From Aquatica leii (Eukaryota; Arthropoda; Insecta; Coleoptera; Lampyridae): a stretch of 64,000 nt of DNA. A program made the position numbers and the translations under genes. The notes under the pieces are model-generated. The model ran no database searches. It was given only the letters and a program-made list of their open reading frames with translations, and was not told where the DNA came from. Below are positions 22,230 through 34,545 of this stretch, one piece after another. Each line of letters begins with the position of its first letter. Within the stretch, counting starts at the first letter, position 1. The DNA is taken from contig CM069438.1 of NCBI GenBank assembly GCA_035610365.1, positions 46,496,837-46,560,836 on the forward strand. The letters run 5' to 3'.

Positions 22230-23200
22230 AGAATTAGACAACTTAACACTGTCGTTGCGTATCTAGACGACATCATTGTTCTCTGCTCAACTTTCCACAA
22301 ACATAGATAATTTGCGAAAGGGGTTTCAACGGCTGCAATTGCAAAGACTTCGGTTACACAACGACAAACGTTGTTTTTACCAGACGAAATTAAATACTTA
22401 GGACACCTCGTGAATAACCGGGGTATTTAACTGAATAAAGAGAAGGTTGACGCTATCTCGAACCTTCCCGCTCCAACTACCACAAAACAATCATGAAAAC
22501 TTTTTAGAAAATGGTATTGGACCAAAAAGTATTAAATAATTAAAGACTAATTAATCATTTCAGGCATTCTAGGTAGAACTTGAGGAATGCTGTTTTCTAA
22601 AAATCCACAGTTTTGAGCCGTTAGAAGTATTGAAATTTGTTCTAGAAGCCGACGCGTAAATGGATCCGTAAATTGCAAAAAGAAAAACTCGTTTATACTC
22701 TAAAAATTCACTACTTAAACACAAATTTTGTTGTTACATGTCGAAATCAAACACTAATTACAAAATCTCAGGCTACATGTTATTACAAGCATTACCGGGA
22801 CTAGTAAACAACCACACGCTATGAAATCATTTGAACAACTTTATCTTACAATTCAAATTACGTCTTTTTTGCCCTTGGTACCAGTTTTGTCATGAAGAGA
22901 GAATACAGAACCGTCAACAGAAAAAAGGCAAGAAAGTCGACATCGATGTCTTACAGACGCTAATGTTTTGTCTATGTGAATCTACAGTACTTGTATAAGT
23001 TGTACATCAAAAGAAGAGACTATACCAATTTGGCCGAGCTTTAGCAGTTAGCCTATGATTTCAAAAAAATCACGAAACCCACCGTTCAAGAATCTCCAGC
23101 AAAACACGTCAGTTGATGCGGTCCAGATTATTTAGTTTACGGATTCTCTACAATTATCCAACCACAAAAAAACTTGCTAGCGATGCGGACAGCAAGGTCA
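22230..23200 (+). pseudogene. Gypsy-3 pol remnant
   Basis: Starts at the catalytic box of a Ty3/Gypsy reverse transcriptase (VVAYLDDIIVLCST, about 22250-22292). It continues with a thumb-like segment (KYLGHLVNNRGI, then LNKEKVDAI) and a weak RNase H-like stretch (about 22620-22700). Frameshifts and stops occur every few dozen codons. No LTR can be assigned to it. The right side is truncated shortly before the TIR transposon at 23357. Confidence 0.6.
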
Positions 23201-23356
23201 GTTGAAAGCGCAATACGATAAAGAGCTTACGAATTGAGATGTTTGGCCATTTTTTGTTACATGAAATGGTAGTGAAAATGATTCATTAAACAAATGTAAT
23301 TTTTAACAACGAAAGTTAATAAAAATGCATCGAGAAAAAATTACATATATACTAAC

Positions 23357-25866
23357 AACACTGGTCTGATACCATTCTTGACGATTCCAATGTAAAATGA
23401 CCTCCTGAATCCAAAAATGAGCTCCGTTTTTACCCATCACCCACTTAATTTGGGGGGATCCCATTTTTATTTTATTTTTTGCTTTTTTTAGAATTTTAAC
23501 TTATAGCCGTTAAACATCCCAAAGCAGGTAATAAAATTTATACCAAAGTAAGTAAGTAAAAAAATATCAATAAACAGTTAGGAAGATTCACTACACGACG
23601 CTGGCGATCTCAATACCACCATGCAGGTTTGAACAGAAGTTTTCGACAGGTTTGAACTTACATTACTCTTCTTATTATAGTATATTACATTGTTTACTTA
23701 ACTGCTTCGATCAGTACATCTATAGCTGTTGCAGAATTAACTTGTCGACGTATTAAACGTGCCGGATTTTGTGTTCATTTTTGTTCATTTGTGTAAAACA
23801 GTAAAACTACTTTCACTCCGGATTTTTTCAAGTGACTAAGTGTGATTTGTGGTTAATGTCGAGCGTTCAATTAATGTTTAATTATGCCACGCGAGTGTAA
23901 AAATCATCCCGATAGCTTCTGCTATGTCTGCGGAGAATTAACTTTAAAAGCGCAACGAAAACCCCTTTCTCCGCTTGTTAAAACAACTTATAAATTGTAC
24001 TTTGATTGTCAAGTTGGCGACCAGGACAAGACTTAGGCTCCATCAGTTTGCTGTACGACTTACAGTAGTTTGACCAAATGGCTCAAAGGTACCCGTAAAT
24101 CAATGTCATTTGCTGTGCTCATGGTTTGGCGTGAACCTCGCTGTCATCTTACAGATTTTTACTTTTGTATGACTTCCACCGTCGGGTTTTCGAGCAAATG
24201 TAAGCATACAAGTAAGTATCCCAATATTCCGTCAGCTCTAAGACCTGTTCCTCATAACGATACTTTGCCAGTCCCAGAGCCCCCAAACACTTATACTCTA
24301 GGGCCGGAAATTGATTAAAAAGACTCCTAGCCATAACCTGGGGCTTTGAATGATACGTTCAATGATAATGAAGAGTATTCCGCAGATTTAGTTTCTCGGC
24401 AACCTCACCTCCTCACTCAATCGGAATTAAATGATCTTGTCAGGGATTTGCAGTTACCCAAGACTAAATCTCAGCTCCTAGGATCGCGACTTCAACAGTG
24501 GAATCTCTTAGAAAAGGGAGTAAAAATATCTTCTTACAGGACCAAACAAGCAACCCTGAAATGTCTTTTCTCAGGAGATAAAGGTTTAGTGTTCTGCCCT
24601 AATGCAAATTTATTGATGACAGAGCTACAGATGCCATGTGACCCAGACAAATGGAGACTGTTTATAGACTCATTAAAAACAAGCTTAAAAGTTGTCCTGT
24701 TGGCAAATGGGAATGACTTCCCATCAGTTCCAGTTGCATACTCTGTTGATATGAAGGAAACGTACGAAAACATCTTCAGAATCCTTGATAAAATTAGTTA
24801 TCATGATTATAAGTGGAAACTTTGCGCTGACTTAAAAGTTGTTGCTCTACTCAAGGGCCTGCAATCAGGATTCACAAAATATTGCTGCTTCCTTTGTGAA
24901 TGGGATAACCGAGCCCGAGATAAACATTACATCGTACGGTACTGGCTTCTGCGAGAAAATCTTATTCCTAATCAGAAAAATGTCGCCCACAATCCTTTGG
25001 TTTCGAAGGAAAATATTTACGTACCACCTTTACACATCAAACTTGGATTGATCAAGCAGTTTGTGAAAGCAGTGGACAAGACAGGTAGCGCATTTCAATT
25101 TTTGAAAACTAAATTTCCTCGTCTTAGCGAAACTAAAATCAAAGAAGGCGTTTTTGTTGGTCCCCAGATTAGACAACTCTTCCAAGATTCGACGTTTGTT
25201 GAACACTCAAATTGAAAAGAAAAACGAGCTTGGCTTGCATTTCAAAACGTTTGTAAGAACTTCCTGGGTAACCACAAAAGTGAAGATTATGTCGCTCACG
25301 TCAGGAACTGCTTTTAGCGTACAAAGACATAGGATGTAACATGTCTCTTAAAGTTTACTTCCTTTACTCGCATCTAGACTTTTTCCCTGAAAATTTGAAA
25401 GCAGTCTCGGATGAACATGGGGGACGGTTCCATCAAGATATCGCTTAGCTAGAGAAGAAATTTCCAGGGAAGTGGAATGCAAGCATGTTGGCGGAGTACT
25501 GCTGGTTTTTGAAACGAGAGCTGTACTTCGGGGTATAAAAGGAAAGCAAGCACCAAGTAACGATAAATATCTTTTTATTTATTTCTGTTTATAGCTAAAA
25601 TAGTTCTTTTTCCCATTTAAATTAAATTCATGTCCATATATTTATTATTATAATAATTATTATAATTATTATTATTATCGTTCGATAAATAAATTATAAT
25701 TAATTTATCGAAAAGTGGTAAAATTAGAGATTTGGGGCTCCCTCAAAAATGGTGGGTGATGGAAGAAAACGGAAGACATATTTGGATTCAGGACGTCATT
25801 TTACATAAGAATCACCCGGAATAGTGTCAGGGCTCGATAAAAAATATGTTTTTGCAGACCAGTGTT
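23357..25866 (+). mobile_element. TIR DNA transposon, unclassified superfamily
   Basis: The ends are inverted copies. AACACTGGTCTG at 23357-23368 is complementary to 25855-25866. After a less similar stretch, the inner part of the repeat (23389-23443) matches the reverse complement of the right end closely: GTAAAATGAC, TCCTGAATCCAAA and CATCACCCA recur in order. The inverted repeats are therefore about 90-110 bp. The 2.5 kb interior carries one long, lightly damaged protein gene in the plus orientation. No obvious target-site duplication is visible. An (ATT)n run (25640-25679) and a palindrome (25681-25713) lie near the right end. Confidence 0.7.
23884..25560 (+). pseudogene. Transposase-like protein of the TIR element
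   Basis: From ATG 23884 one frame runs to about 25213, broken only by nonsense codons (TAG at 24034; TAA at 24316 and two more stops just after). Frameshifts then lead to a C-terminal block near 25400. The N-terminus has a possible zinc finger (CxxHPDSFCYVCGE). I recognise the protein as a family common in arthropod genomes and usually annotated uncharacterised. In the numbering of the 24346 ORF, Asp108 (LFIDSLK), Asp162 (CADLKVV) followed by Cys181-x2-Cys184, and the Glu of SDEHGGRFHQD near 25414 are spaced like a DDE transposase with a C-x2-C between the second Asp and the Glu. That catalytic reading is inference. The tail KRELYFGV is frameshifted. Confidence 0.6.
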
Positions 25867-28260
25867 ATTTAATACAAAATTTTATCTGTTGTAATAATAT
25901 TTTATATTCTTTAAATTAAAAAGTTGATGTGTACAATAAACGCTCTTAACGGATCTGAGCGTTTGTTGTAGTTTTAAGTTAATATTATTAAAAGATAAAC
26001 AAATACAAAAATGAATAGTTTTTGATCTATACACATTAAATTATGGTATTATGATTAGACTACCGTCTGCACAGCAACTTATTTTTTCAACACACTTGAT
26101 CTTGTTCTTTTTAATATACGTTTTATCTGGCTACATTACTAAAGGTCCTGTAGTTTTTTTATTTGTTTGTTCTTGTGTTTTAATGTTCTTTTTTAATAGT
26201 TTTCTGTTTTTAATTAAAACGTTATTCATTTATTTTTTTTTTGTCTCCACCCGGACTCACCTAGGCTGCGATGCTCATTATGAGTAGCTTTTTAATTTTG
26301 ATTAAAGTTTTTTCCATCGCCAAATCAATAAAGATTTTTCATTTTTGAATGAATCTCTTACTTTGGTTTCTTATCACTCAGTACTGTTTTAACAATGTAA
26401 TTTAAAACTATTATTTTGTACTTTATATTTCTTACTTTATAAAAATGTTTTTAGTTGCTATGACAGTTGACGTTTTATTTTTAGACAGAATAGAAGATAT
26501 GTGATTATATTCATAATTGCTAAGTAAATAAATACTAAAAACTAATAAAATTTAAAAGATAGTTTCAGGTTTGTTTTTTACATAAAGCAAAAAAAAATAT
26601 AAATACAAAAAAATTTAATATTTTCCAATATTTGAAAACAGCAAAAATAAGATACATACAATATTTTAATAAATACAAAAAACGTCTAAAATGCAAAAAC
26701 AACTAACCGTGTTCAAAGCAGGAACCCCATCTTATCAAACCAAAAAAGAACTTTATTGCTTTTTATAAGGCAAACCATTCGACTGTAGAATTTAATATTT
26801 TTTAAACATCAAAGGAGCTGCATTGCTTTAACTTATATTAAGGTATATTAAAAAGTTTCGAGTACTAACACGCTACAACAAGTATTTATTAACACAGAAA
26901 TAATTTCAAAGTAATTTAAAACTGTCGAATGTAGCGCCTCGTTTTACAAATTTATTGCGCGATCGCCGTCCTCGTAATTAAATTACATCGTCTTGTAAGA
27001 AGCAGAGCGATTGAAATCGAAATAACTATCAAAACAATCCGTTTTGTATGTAAACGGACTTTAAATCTAGTATAAAATTATGAGGGTAGCCAAAGTCGTG
27101 AAAGTGTCAAATTGCGTTGAAATATGAACGATACTGAAACTAGAAGTATGATTTTGCTGAAAATTTATTGCTTGATCTTTTGAGTAGAGAATAGTGTTTG
27201 TTATGTGCATACAATCGACTAGTTTCCATGCGTTTCAGCCGCGCATTAAATCAACCTTTTCGGGGCTTAAATTTTAGATTTTCAAGTTTCAACTTTGGTA
27301 TAAAAAATTTTATTTTAAAAGTCTAATGTAAAAAATAAATAAAATTATCACACGATTGTGATAGTTAATATTTCTATTTATTTAAATACAAACTTTATTT
27401 TTAGTAACGTTAAAAATTAATATTTATAATAAACTATAGTGTAAACTGCAAAAACTTTTTTTTATAAATTTATTATTAATATTTTTGTTAGTTGTAATTA
27501 TGTTATTTTTTGTATATTGTTATCTACTATTGTTTTGCAAAATAATTTAAAAAAATGTTTTTTTAAAGTTGGTTATACTAAAAAGAATTATTTGTTTATT
27601 GAAGAAATTTTTATTTGTTAGTTTAATAATAACCTAGAATTCAAATGATAACTTTACAGTTTTCTGCTTCCTGACATAAACAATTTACCACAATCAAAAA
27701 ACTAATTAAATATAAAAAAGGAGAAGGCACTTATTCCGAGTTTTCACTATGCGATTAGCTAATGGCATTTCCAAAACATCCACTTAAGATTGTTGAAAAT
27801 TAAACTGCTAAATATACAAACGTGTTATCACAACTTTTATTTATGATTATTATTCAAAGTGCGCTAAGCTTCTAAAAGTCGTTTAAATTATATAAGTGAG
27901 CCACCAATCCTTTGTAGTTATTTGCACTAGCAGAATATACAGAAACGTTGGTTTCATTTCGCCTATTTAACAAAAGTTAGTTGGTGACATGATTAACAAC
28001 TAATTAGTACGGTTCAGTTCCTGCATCCATGTATGGCTTAGTTATCGAGCTATTGAAAACGTAATTAGCCAGTCACTAATATTTGCTGAAGTAACAAACA
28101 CGTGCAAATGACAAAACTTTGTGTAATAATAAAAAAAAAATTACATGTCAGCGAAAATCAAAAATGTACTCTTATTCCAGTGATTCTTTTACATGCACAA
28201 CATCAAAATCTTAATTGATTTACACACGTATAAACGTGGATGCTCTCATATATCTAATTC
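25867..28260. other. AT-rich spacer
   Basis: Extremely AT-rich; no coding similarity. The 26050-26280 stretch is open but is Phe/Leu/Ile-rich, as expected of a T-rich tract. Confidence 0.4.
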
Positions 28261-29671
28261 TGTTACGGACAAAATTTTCATTACGTACGCCTATGTATAT
28301 TGACTTGAAATTAGATTCTGGTTTGGACGCCCCCTACCGATCTTTACGCGTGACTGTCATTTACGACGAATTCTTTAACTTGACAACTGCATAAAATGGC
28401 CGGTGGGGCTTGCAATTAAATTTTCTAAGACCATCCACCGTAATGGGGACCAATTTATAAGGGTATTACGCTTATAATACATTTGAGTCGTCACCGGGTA
28501 AGCTAATAGCTGTCATTTATTAAAACTCTGTTGTAATTTCTCGTAATTTGATAGCCGTTCCGCCACGTGCGGGCATCTGTTCCTAGTCGATAACTATTGA
28601 AGAAGAATCAATTTAGAATAATTATTTCGTCGGACCAATATAATCCGAGGCATACGACATATGGCTAAAATTTAATGTACCGAAGCTAACTACAATTGTC
28701 GAGATTCTACTCAGGCGGCAGATACCTGCGTAACCACCGTTTTCGTCGGGGTATAACAGCGTACGACGACCGGGTTAGGCTTTATGTACTTGCGTTAAGT
28801 ATAAATAATCATTTTGTAGATTTCACTTTCGTGAGGAATTAGTTTGACACGACTTGCTATTTAAGAGTGTTTACAGGATTGCTTGCCGAGGAAAGCGCTT
28901 TCTTCGTACGAGTGAAAGTTCATGTTTAGGGGTAAGTGATTTGATGTATTTTATTCGTAGTCAGAAAGGTCACTCACGAAACTCTTGCTAATATTTGTGC
29001 GGTAATTATTAATACTGTTGTTTTACCAGTTAGGTAGTAATTTTTTTTTCTTATTTTGAGTTGCGCATGCTGTGTACTACCAACGAGTACTTAACGTTAA
29101 TGCTATATTAATTTCGTAATTAGTCTCGATGTTTTATTATCAATAACGTCGTATTATGTAGTACTTATGCTTCGCCTACGATGTATTACCACGACTCGTT
29201 ACGATAGGTTAATATTAATGTAGTAATTTATTATCACTGTGTGATTGTCAGTAATGCCATATTACTAATTATTTTGTGTATTTCGCATATTGTATACAAA
29301 CTGATGTATTGTGTGTTGCCGATACGACTGGCATCTCTGTAATGAGAATTCGATATACCTGTGATAATCCTCAACGATTCTAAATTAAAGTTGTTATTGT
29401 GGTTATTTGCGCTTTTATGACAACATACCTTCCTCTTTGACTCGTCTTTAGTTAATAACAAACGTTGACTACTCGAACAGCCGAGTATAGGGTTACGAAC
29501 CTAACATCGTGTTACAAGATTTGAACCGTTCTGTCTTGAGCGAGATAGAAACGTTACTTTGGATCAGCTCTGGCGCCCTTAAGCATATTTACTGTTTCTT
29601 TGAACCTCCCCTCCTCCCGACTATTGTAAGTTGGCCGTGCAAGGTTCGTAAAACCGAAAAAGCTTGTAACA
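28261..29671 (+). repeat. Gypsy-1 5' LTR
   Basis: Begins TGTTACGGAC and ends GTAACA, 1411 bp. Collinear with the solo LTRs at 15506-17036 and 31689-32792. It is followed directly by gag-pol of the element, so it is the 5' LTR. A degenerate primer-binding site candidate starts at 29692 (TGGCAACTCCGCC), about nine of 13 positions matching the 3' end of tRNA-Trp as used by CsRn1-type elements. That identification is weak. Confidence 0.75.
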
Positions 29672-29879
29672 AATAGTACTGTAACTACTAGTGGCAACTC
29701 CGCCCGAGATTGGAAAAGAGGAAAACCGGCAACAAAACGTGCGTGCATTATGGCATAACAGATTATTTTTTGCGGTACTGATATCTTTGAGGTTATTAAG
29801 CTAAAATGTATATCCATGTGTGTATGTTTCAAGGAGCAACTAAAAATATAGCGGAAGAAGCTACCCATGGCTCAAGCCA

Positions 29880-30600
29880 TCCGGAAATTGCAAGAGTCTC
29901 AATTAAACTACTACCGATTTGGCTCCAAAACGTGAAAATTTGGCAAATACAAGCGGAAGCCCAATTTTAAACCTTCCTTATAACTGCAGAGAAAACCAAA
30001 CTGAACTATGTGCTTTCTGTTTTAGATCCCGATGTAGCAGAGTTGGCATCTGATTTTTTGGCGCAGCCACCATTCAAAACGCCATACAAAGATTTAATGA
30101 AACCTTTTACAGCTGAATTTGAAGAATCCGAAGGACGAAAGGTTAATAATCTAGTGACAAAGTTAGAATTGTGTGACAAGAAACCATCCTAATTGCTTAA
30201 AGAGATGCGTTCATTAGCCGGCACACAAGTAAAGGATGATTTTTGACGCACCATATTCATACAGCGATTACCAGTAAATGTACGATCAATACTGGCATCA
30301 AGAAGTTATCTATTGGATAATCTGGCAACAATTTTTTGCTGTGGATTCTATTAATTCTTACGATTCCTCGTCATCTGATCGGATTGGTAAATTAGAAACA
30401 CAAATAGCTGAATTAACTACTACCAATAATGAATTAAAAATTTACCTAGGTTCACTCTCAAGAAATTGTAGGGGTAGTTTCAGGCCTAGCTCATCTTCTC
30501 GACTTAGAAATTGTTGGTACCACTATCGCTTTGGTAGTAAATGTGTGACTCCAAGTTGCTACAAACCCAACAAAGTTTCGGAAAACTAAAAAGCCATTCA
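29880..30600 (+). pseudogene. Gypsy-1 gag
   Basis: Fragments of a CsRn1/Kabuki-type gag in changing frames: VSIKLLPIW near 29900, a block at 30010-30190 (LDPDVAELASDFL, PPFKTPYKDLM), FIQRLPVNVRSILA near 30255, and a Cys/His segment CWYHYRFGSKC at about 30510-30545 that normally forms the nucleic-acid-binding end of gag. Several stops and frameshifts make it nonfunctional. Confidence 0.6.
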
Positions 30601-30672
30601 CTTGACGCTGCAAGTGAAGAGGGCTCATTAAACCGCCACCTGTTCGTGTACAATTGATCTTCTAATCAAAAA

Positions 30673-31038
30673 TTGCTCATCGATTCTGGGGCAGATGTTT
30701 TTGTATTATTTCGGACAAAACGCCAACATGCATCTCTATCTAAGCAGATTCTGTATGCTGCTAACGGAGCTCGCATCTTACCTTTCGGGGAACAATTGCT
30801 TAACTTAGATTTAAGATTACGTCGACAATTTTGCTGGTCTTTTATTGTTGCCGTTATTCAACATCCCGTTATTGGTGCCGATTTTGTCAGTCACTTTAGA
30901 CTACTCCTAGATATGAAAAACAAACAACTGATTGATACTTCTAGCAACCTTTTAAAACCTGGTTCAGCACCTTTGTCTAAGCAGCTGTTAACAATTCGTG
31001 TAATTGATCCTGCATATAGATACTTTCGCTTGCTTTAA
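30673..31038 (+). pseudogene. Gypsy-1 protease
   Basis: LLIDSGADVFVL (catalytic DSGA), YAANGARI, YG-like FGEQ, LDLRLRRQF and VIGADFVSHFRLLLD are the conserved blocks of CsRn1-group proteases. Open for 121 codons and almost intact. It leads without a break into the start of the reverse transcriptase region. Confidence 0.7.
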
Positions 31039-31688
31039 CGTTTTTCCAAACTCTACAGAGAAACTCCTGGCAAGTACCCTAATGTTGAACATTTTCAAAC
31101 TATAATTACAACAGGTTCTCCAGTTTCTGCTAAAGCAAGAAGGTTGTCTCCTGAGAAACTGGCTCAAGCTAAATTAGAATTTTTACACATGTTAGAACTA
31201 GGAATTTACAGGAAAAGTGATTGGTCAAGTCCACTACACCTTGTACCTAAAAAAGATGGATCGTGAAAACCGTGTGAAGATTATAGATCATTAAATATAA
31301 CGATTCCCGATAGGGATTCCATTCCGCACTTACAAGAATTCAATACGCAATTAGAGGGCAAAACCATTTTGTCTAAGGTTGATATTATCCGAGATTTTCA
31401 TTATATACCAGTTTTTCCGGAAGATGTACCAAAAACGGCAGTAATTACACCATTTAAACTATTTGAATTCTTAAATTTTCCACTTGGCTTGAAAAACGCT
31501 GCTACATTCAATCCTAAGATCATTTGCTTTTGTTCATTGGTAGCTGGACGATATCCTAGTTGTTTCTACTTCTGAAGATAAACACGAATCACATTTGTTT
31601 ACACTGTTCACCACCCTTCAACAACATGGAATATGCATAAATTTATCTAAATGCGAATTTGGTGTCAGTGAAATCTTGTTCTTGGGGT
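31039..31688 (+). pseudogene. Gypsy-1 reverse transcriptase, first part
   Basis: Contains HFQTIITTGSPV, KARRLSPEKL, MLELGI, SDWSSPLHLVPKKDGS, EDYRSLN, LSKVDIIRDFHYIPV, ITPFKLFEFLNFPLGLKNAA and NLSKCEFGVSEILFLG. The canonical YxDD box is lost in a frame-shifted stretch near 31540-31560. The frame stops at the insertion of a solo LTR (31689) and resumes after it at 32797. Confidence 0.7.
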
Positions 31689-32792
31689 TGTTACGTGCAT
31701 AAAATTAAATAATGCACTACCCTGTATATTGGTTGAATTAAAATTACTTTTCTATTTCTCGACGCCATCTATCGGGCTCGTTGGTCTCTTCGTATGGAGA
31801 AGACGATGGACTGTCATGTTGACTTTAACATCGTTCACGATATAACCTATGTCTGCGTGAATTAAAAATCGTTTTCTTAAAACATCCACGTGTTGTGACA
31901 CGATGAGTAATAAAAGTATTCTTAATTAACTAATTTAATCCACGCAGGGTAAGTGGCTTTTTCTTTTTTTGATTAAAGGTAATTACGATTGAATTTCTCT
32001 TCGAAGGCAATAAATATCTAATACTATCGTAGACGAAAAGACATTGTAACAGCATACGATACGTTTCGGTTCTCTTACTTTCTTTTAAATGTTTTTTTTA
32101 ACTGTTGTAGTTTGAGAGTCGCCAGGTAGACACAATTATTTTCAGGAAGTTTAATTACAAGAAGTCAGTAGGAAAACGTTTTCTGAAGGTACACCTGAAT
32201 CTTGGTAAGTCAATTATTGATTTTAATTATTCGCTGTCGCTACGGTGCTACTCATGAATAACCATATTTACTAATCATGTCAAAACGTTCGAATTGATTT
32301 GCTTCTTATTACTATTACTCAATTAGTTTAAGTAAATTACTATCGCATGCTGATTACGTCAAATGTCAATTATTACTATTATTAATATAATTTACTTACG
32401 AAGATTTTTTATATGATCTGATGGTTACACTTTTGTTTTAAGTGTAGTGTAAGTTGCCGATACTTCTGTTATTTTACTAACTACATATATTTGTACTCGG
32501 ACTAAATTTATTCACTTATCGTGTAATTGTTATTGATTCAAATTTTTAATCTATTTATCCTTCTAGAGTAATTAAAGTGCAATTGTTGTTAACGATTTGG
32601 TTTCTTTCTGCGTTCCCTCCAACTTGACGAACCTAAAACTTCGTTACAAGCTTGGACCGCCTGTCTTGATCGAGGCAGAAATGTTAATTATAAAAGATCT
32701 AGCGCCCTTAATTATTATGCACTTGAACCTCCTCTATCTCCGACTGTGTGAGTTGGCCGTGCAAGGTTCGTAAGAGCTATAAGCTTGTAGCA
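31689..32792 (+). mobile_element. Solo LTR of the Gypsy-1 family inside Gypsy-1 pol
   Basis: Begins TGTTACGTG and ends GTAGCA, 1104 bp, flanked by GGGT (31685-31688) and AGGT (32793-32796), a 4-bp duplication with one mismatch. The pol frame on the left (FLG) continues in phase on the right (VNKSGIQSLPKHV) with one nonsense codon at the junction. It is shorter than and diverged from the other two copies, so it may represent a different subfamily or carry deletions. Confidence 0.75.
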
Positions 32793-33560
32793 AGGTATTG
32801 AGTTAACAAATCTGGAATACAATCTCTTCCTAAGCACGTAAAAACCATTCAGGAATTTTTATTTCCACCGTTGAGAAACTTCGCAGATTTTTAGGTCTTG
32901 TCAATTTTTATTGACGTTCACTCTCTTATTCTGCTGTGACTCAACAGCTTTTGTTTAAATTGTGTAAAAGTCTTAAAAAAAGAAATAAACGTAAAATCAA
33001 ATGGACTACTCACACCTGAGAAGCCTTCGATCATTTGAAATCAAAATTAGCTAACGCAACATTGTTAACGCATCCGTCTTCCTTCCTACCTTTGATTTTA
33101 AATGTTGACGCTTATAATTTTGGCGTAGGTGCGTCTCTTTAGCAAATGCGCAATAATAGTCTAGAGCCATTATGATTTCTCTCAAAAAAACTCGACAAAG
33201 CCCAAATTTCTTATAGTACATATGATCGTGAACTCTTAGCCGCATACCAAGCAGTCAAGTACTTCAGGCATAGTTTAGAGAGTCGTACTTTTACTATTTA
33301 CACGGATTATAAACCGTTGATGTATGTACGCGTTTGAACAACGTCTCGAAAAAGCAAGTCGCAGACAAGCTCGTCATCTATACTTTATCAGGCAGTTCAC
33401 GACCAACATAAAATACATACCAAAATCTTCGAATATCCCAGCCGACGTATTTTCTAGAATTGAAACGATAGAAATATCAGCTACCATTTCTCTACAAGAC
33501 ATTGCTCGAGAACAATTATCATGCAACGAACTTAATCGAATCAAAATCTTAGTCATTTAA
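32793..33560 (+). pseudogene. Gypsy-1 RT end and RNase H
   Basis: After the solo LTR: SLPKHVKTIQEF, then in mixed frames NVDAYNFGVGASL, FLSKKLDKAQISYSTYDREL, AAYQAVKYFRHSLESRTFTI and YTDYKPL, the standard Ty3/Gypsy RNase H order. A connection segment at 33324-33560 (ARHLYFIRQFTTNIKYIP, NIPADVFSRI) precedes integrase. Confidence 0.7.
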
Positions 33561-33589
33561 GTTCCAAGACAAGCAATTGGATTGTGGAT

Positions 33590-34545
33590 TAACTTTAGTA
33601 TGTAATTCTTCTACTAAAAAACGTCGTCCTTTTGTCTCTTCGGTTTTTTGAAAGAAATTTGTCACATCTTGGTATATCTGAATCAGTAAACCAAGTACAG
33701 GAAAGACTTTGTTGGAGCAGGCTTAAACGTGATTTGTCCCTTTGGACTAAAACCTGCGTCGCCTGCCAGAGAAGTAAAATATGGAAACATATTTCAACTG
33801 CTATTGGTAGTTACACACCAACCGCCAGTAGATTTGCTCATGTGAATATTGACCACCGTCTCAGGATTTATTGACGATAATAGACAGATTTTCACGCTGG
33901 CCTGAAACCATTCCCTTGTTAGACATTACGGCTGAAACCGTAGCTAATGTAATTTACAGCAATTGGATTTCGCGTTTTGGTACTCCTAGATTCATTACTA
34001 CAGATAGAGGCAAACAATTTTATTGCTGCTGCATACAACCCAGCAGCTAATGGTGTAATAGAACGTTGGCACCAAACTTTAAAGTCAGCATTAAAAGCTC
34101 ACCTAAATGAAGGTTGGGTTTTTACACTACCTACCCTGCTATCGGGACTTCCATTATTCCAAAGCAGCAAATTACGCCAGCTGAATTGATATACGGTGAA
34201 ACAATCAGACTTTTCGTAGATATGTTCAAAAATTTGCAGCCACACGATACACCATTGTTCTTGTCTAAATTTAAAAAGCAAATACAAAATCTTCGACCTG
34301 TGCCATTCAAACATCACTTTAAAAGAAATGTTTTCGTTTACCCCAACCTTATGGACACAGCATATGTTTCCGTTCGCCATGATGCAACGAGGAAACCACT
34401 ACAGCCTGTATATGACGTTTTATTGAAAGTAGTTTTGCGTACTCAAAAGACGTTTAAATTGCAGACTACTTCTTGTTGCCTAAAGAAGATGCATCTTAAG
34501 GTGTGCCGCATTGCAAATTTCGATTTCCTATTTAATTAACATGGG
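33590..34545 (+). pseudogene. Gypsy-1 integrase
   Basis: N-terminal zinc-binding region (NLSHLGI, CVACQRSK, 33640-33780), then catalytic core pieces: a degenerate [15 protein letters not shown] block near 33880, FITTDRG with the second Asp (about 33990-34010), and [15 protein letters not shown] with the Glu (about 34032-34075). The C-terminal block ITPAELIYGETIRL runs to about 34470. Several frameshifts. No 3' LTR of this element is found: a LOA-like LINE starts at about 34585, and nothing matching the LTR lies beyond it. Confidence 0.7.

Noticed and set aside
24149..24334. Minus ORF over the TIR transposon gene
   Set aside because: Antisense shadow of the conserved plus-strand frame.
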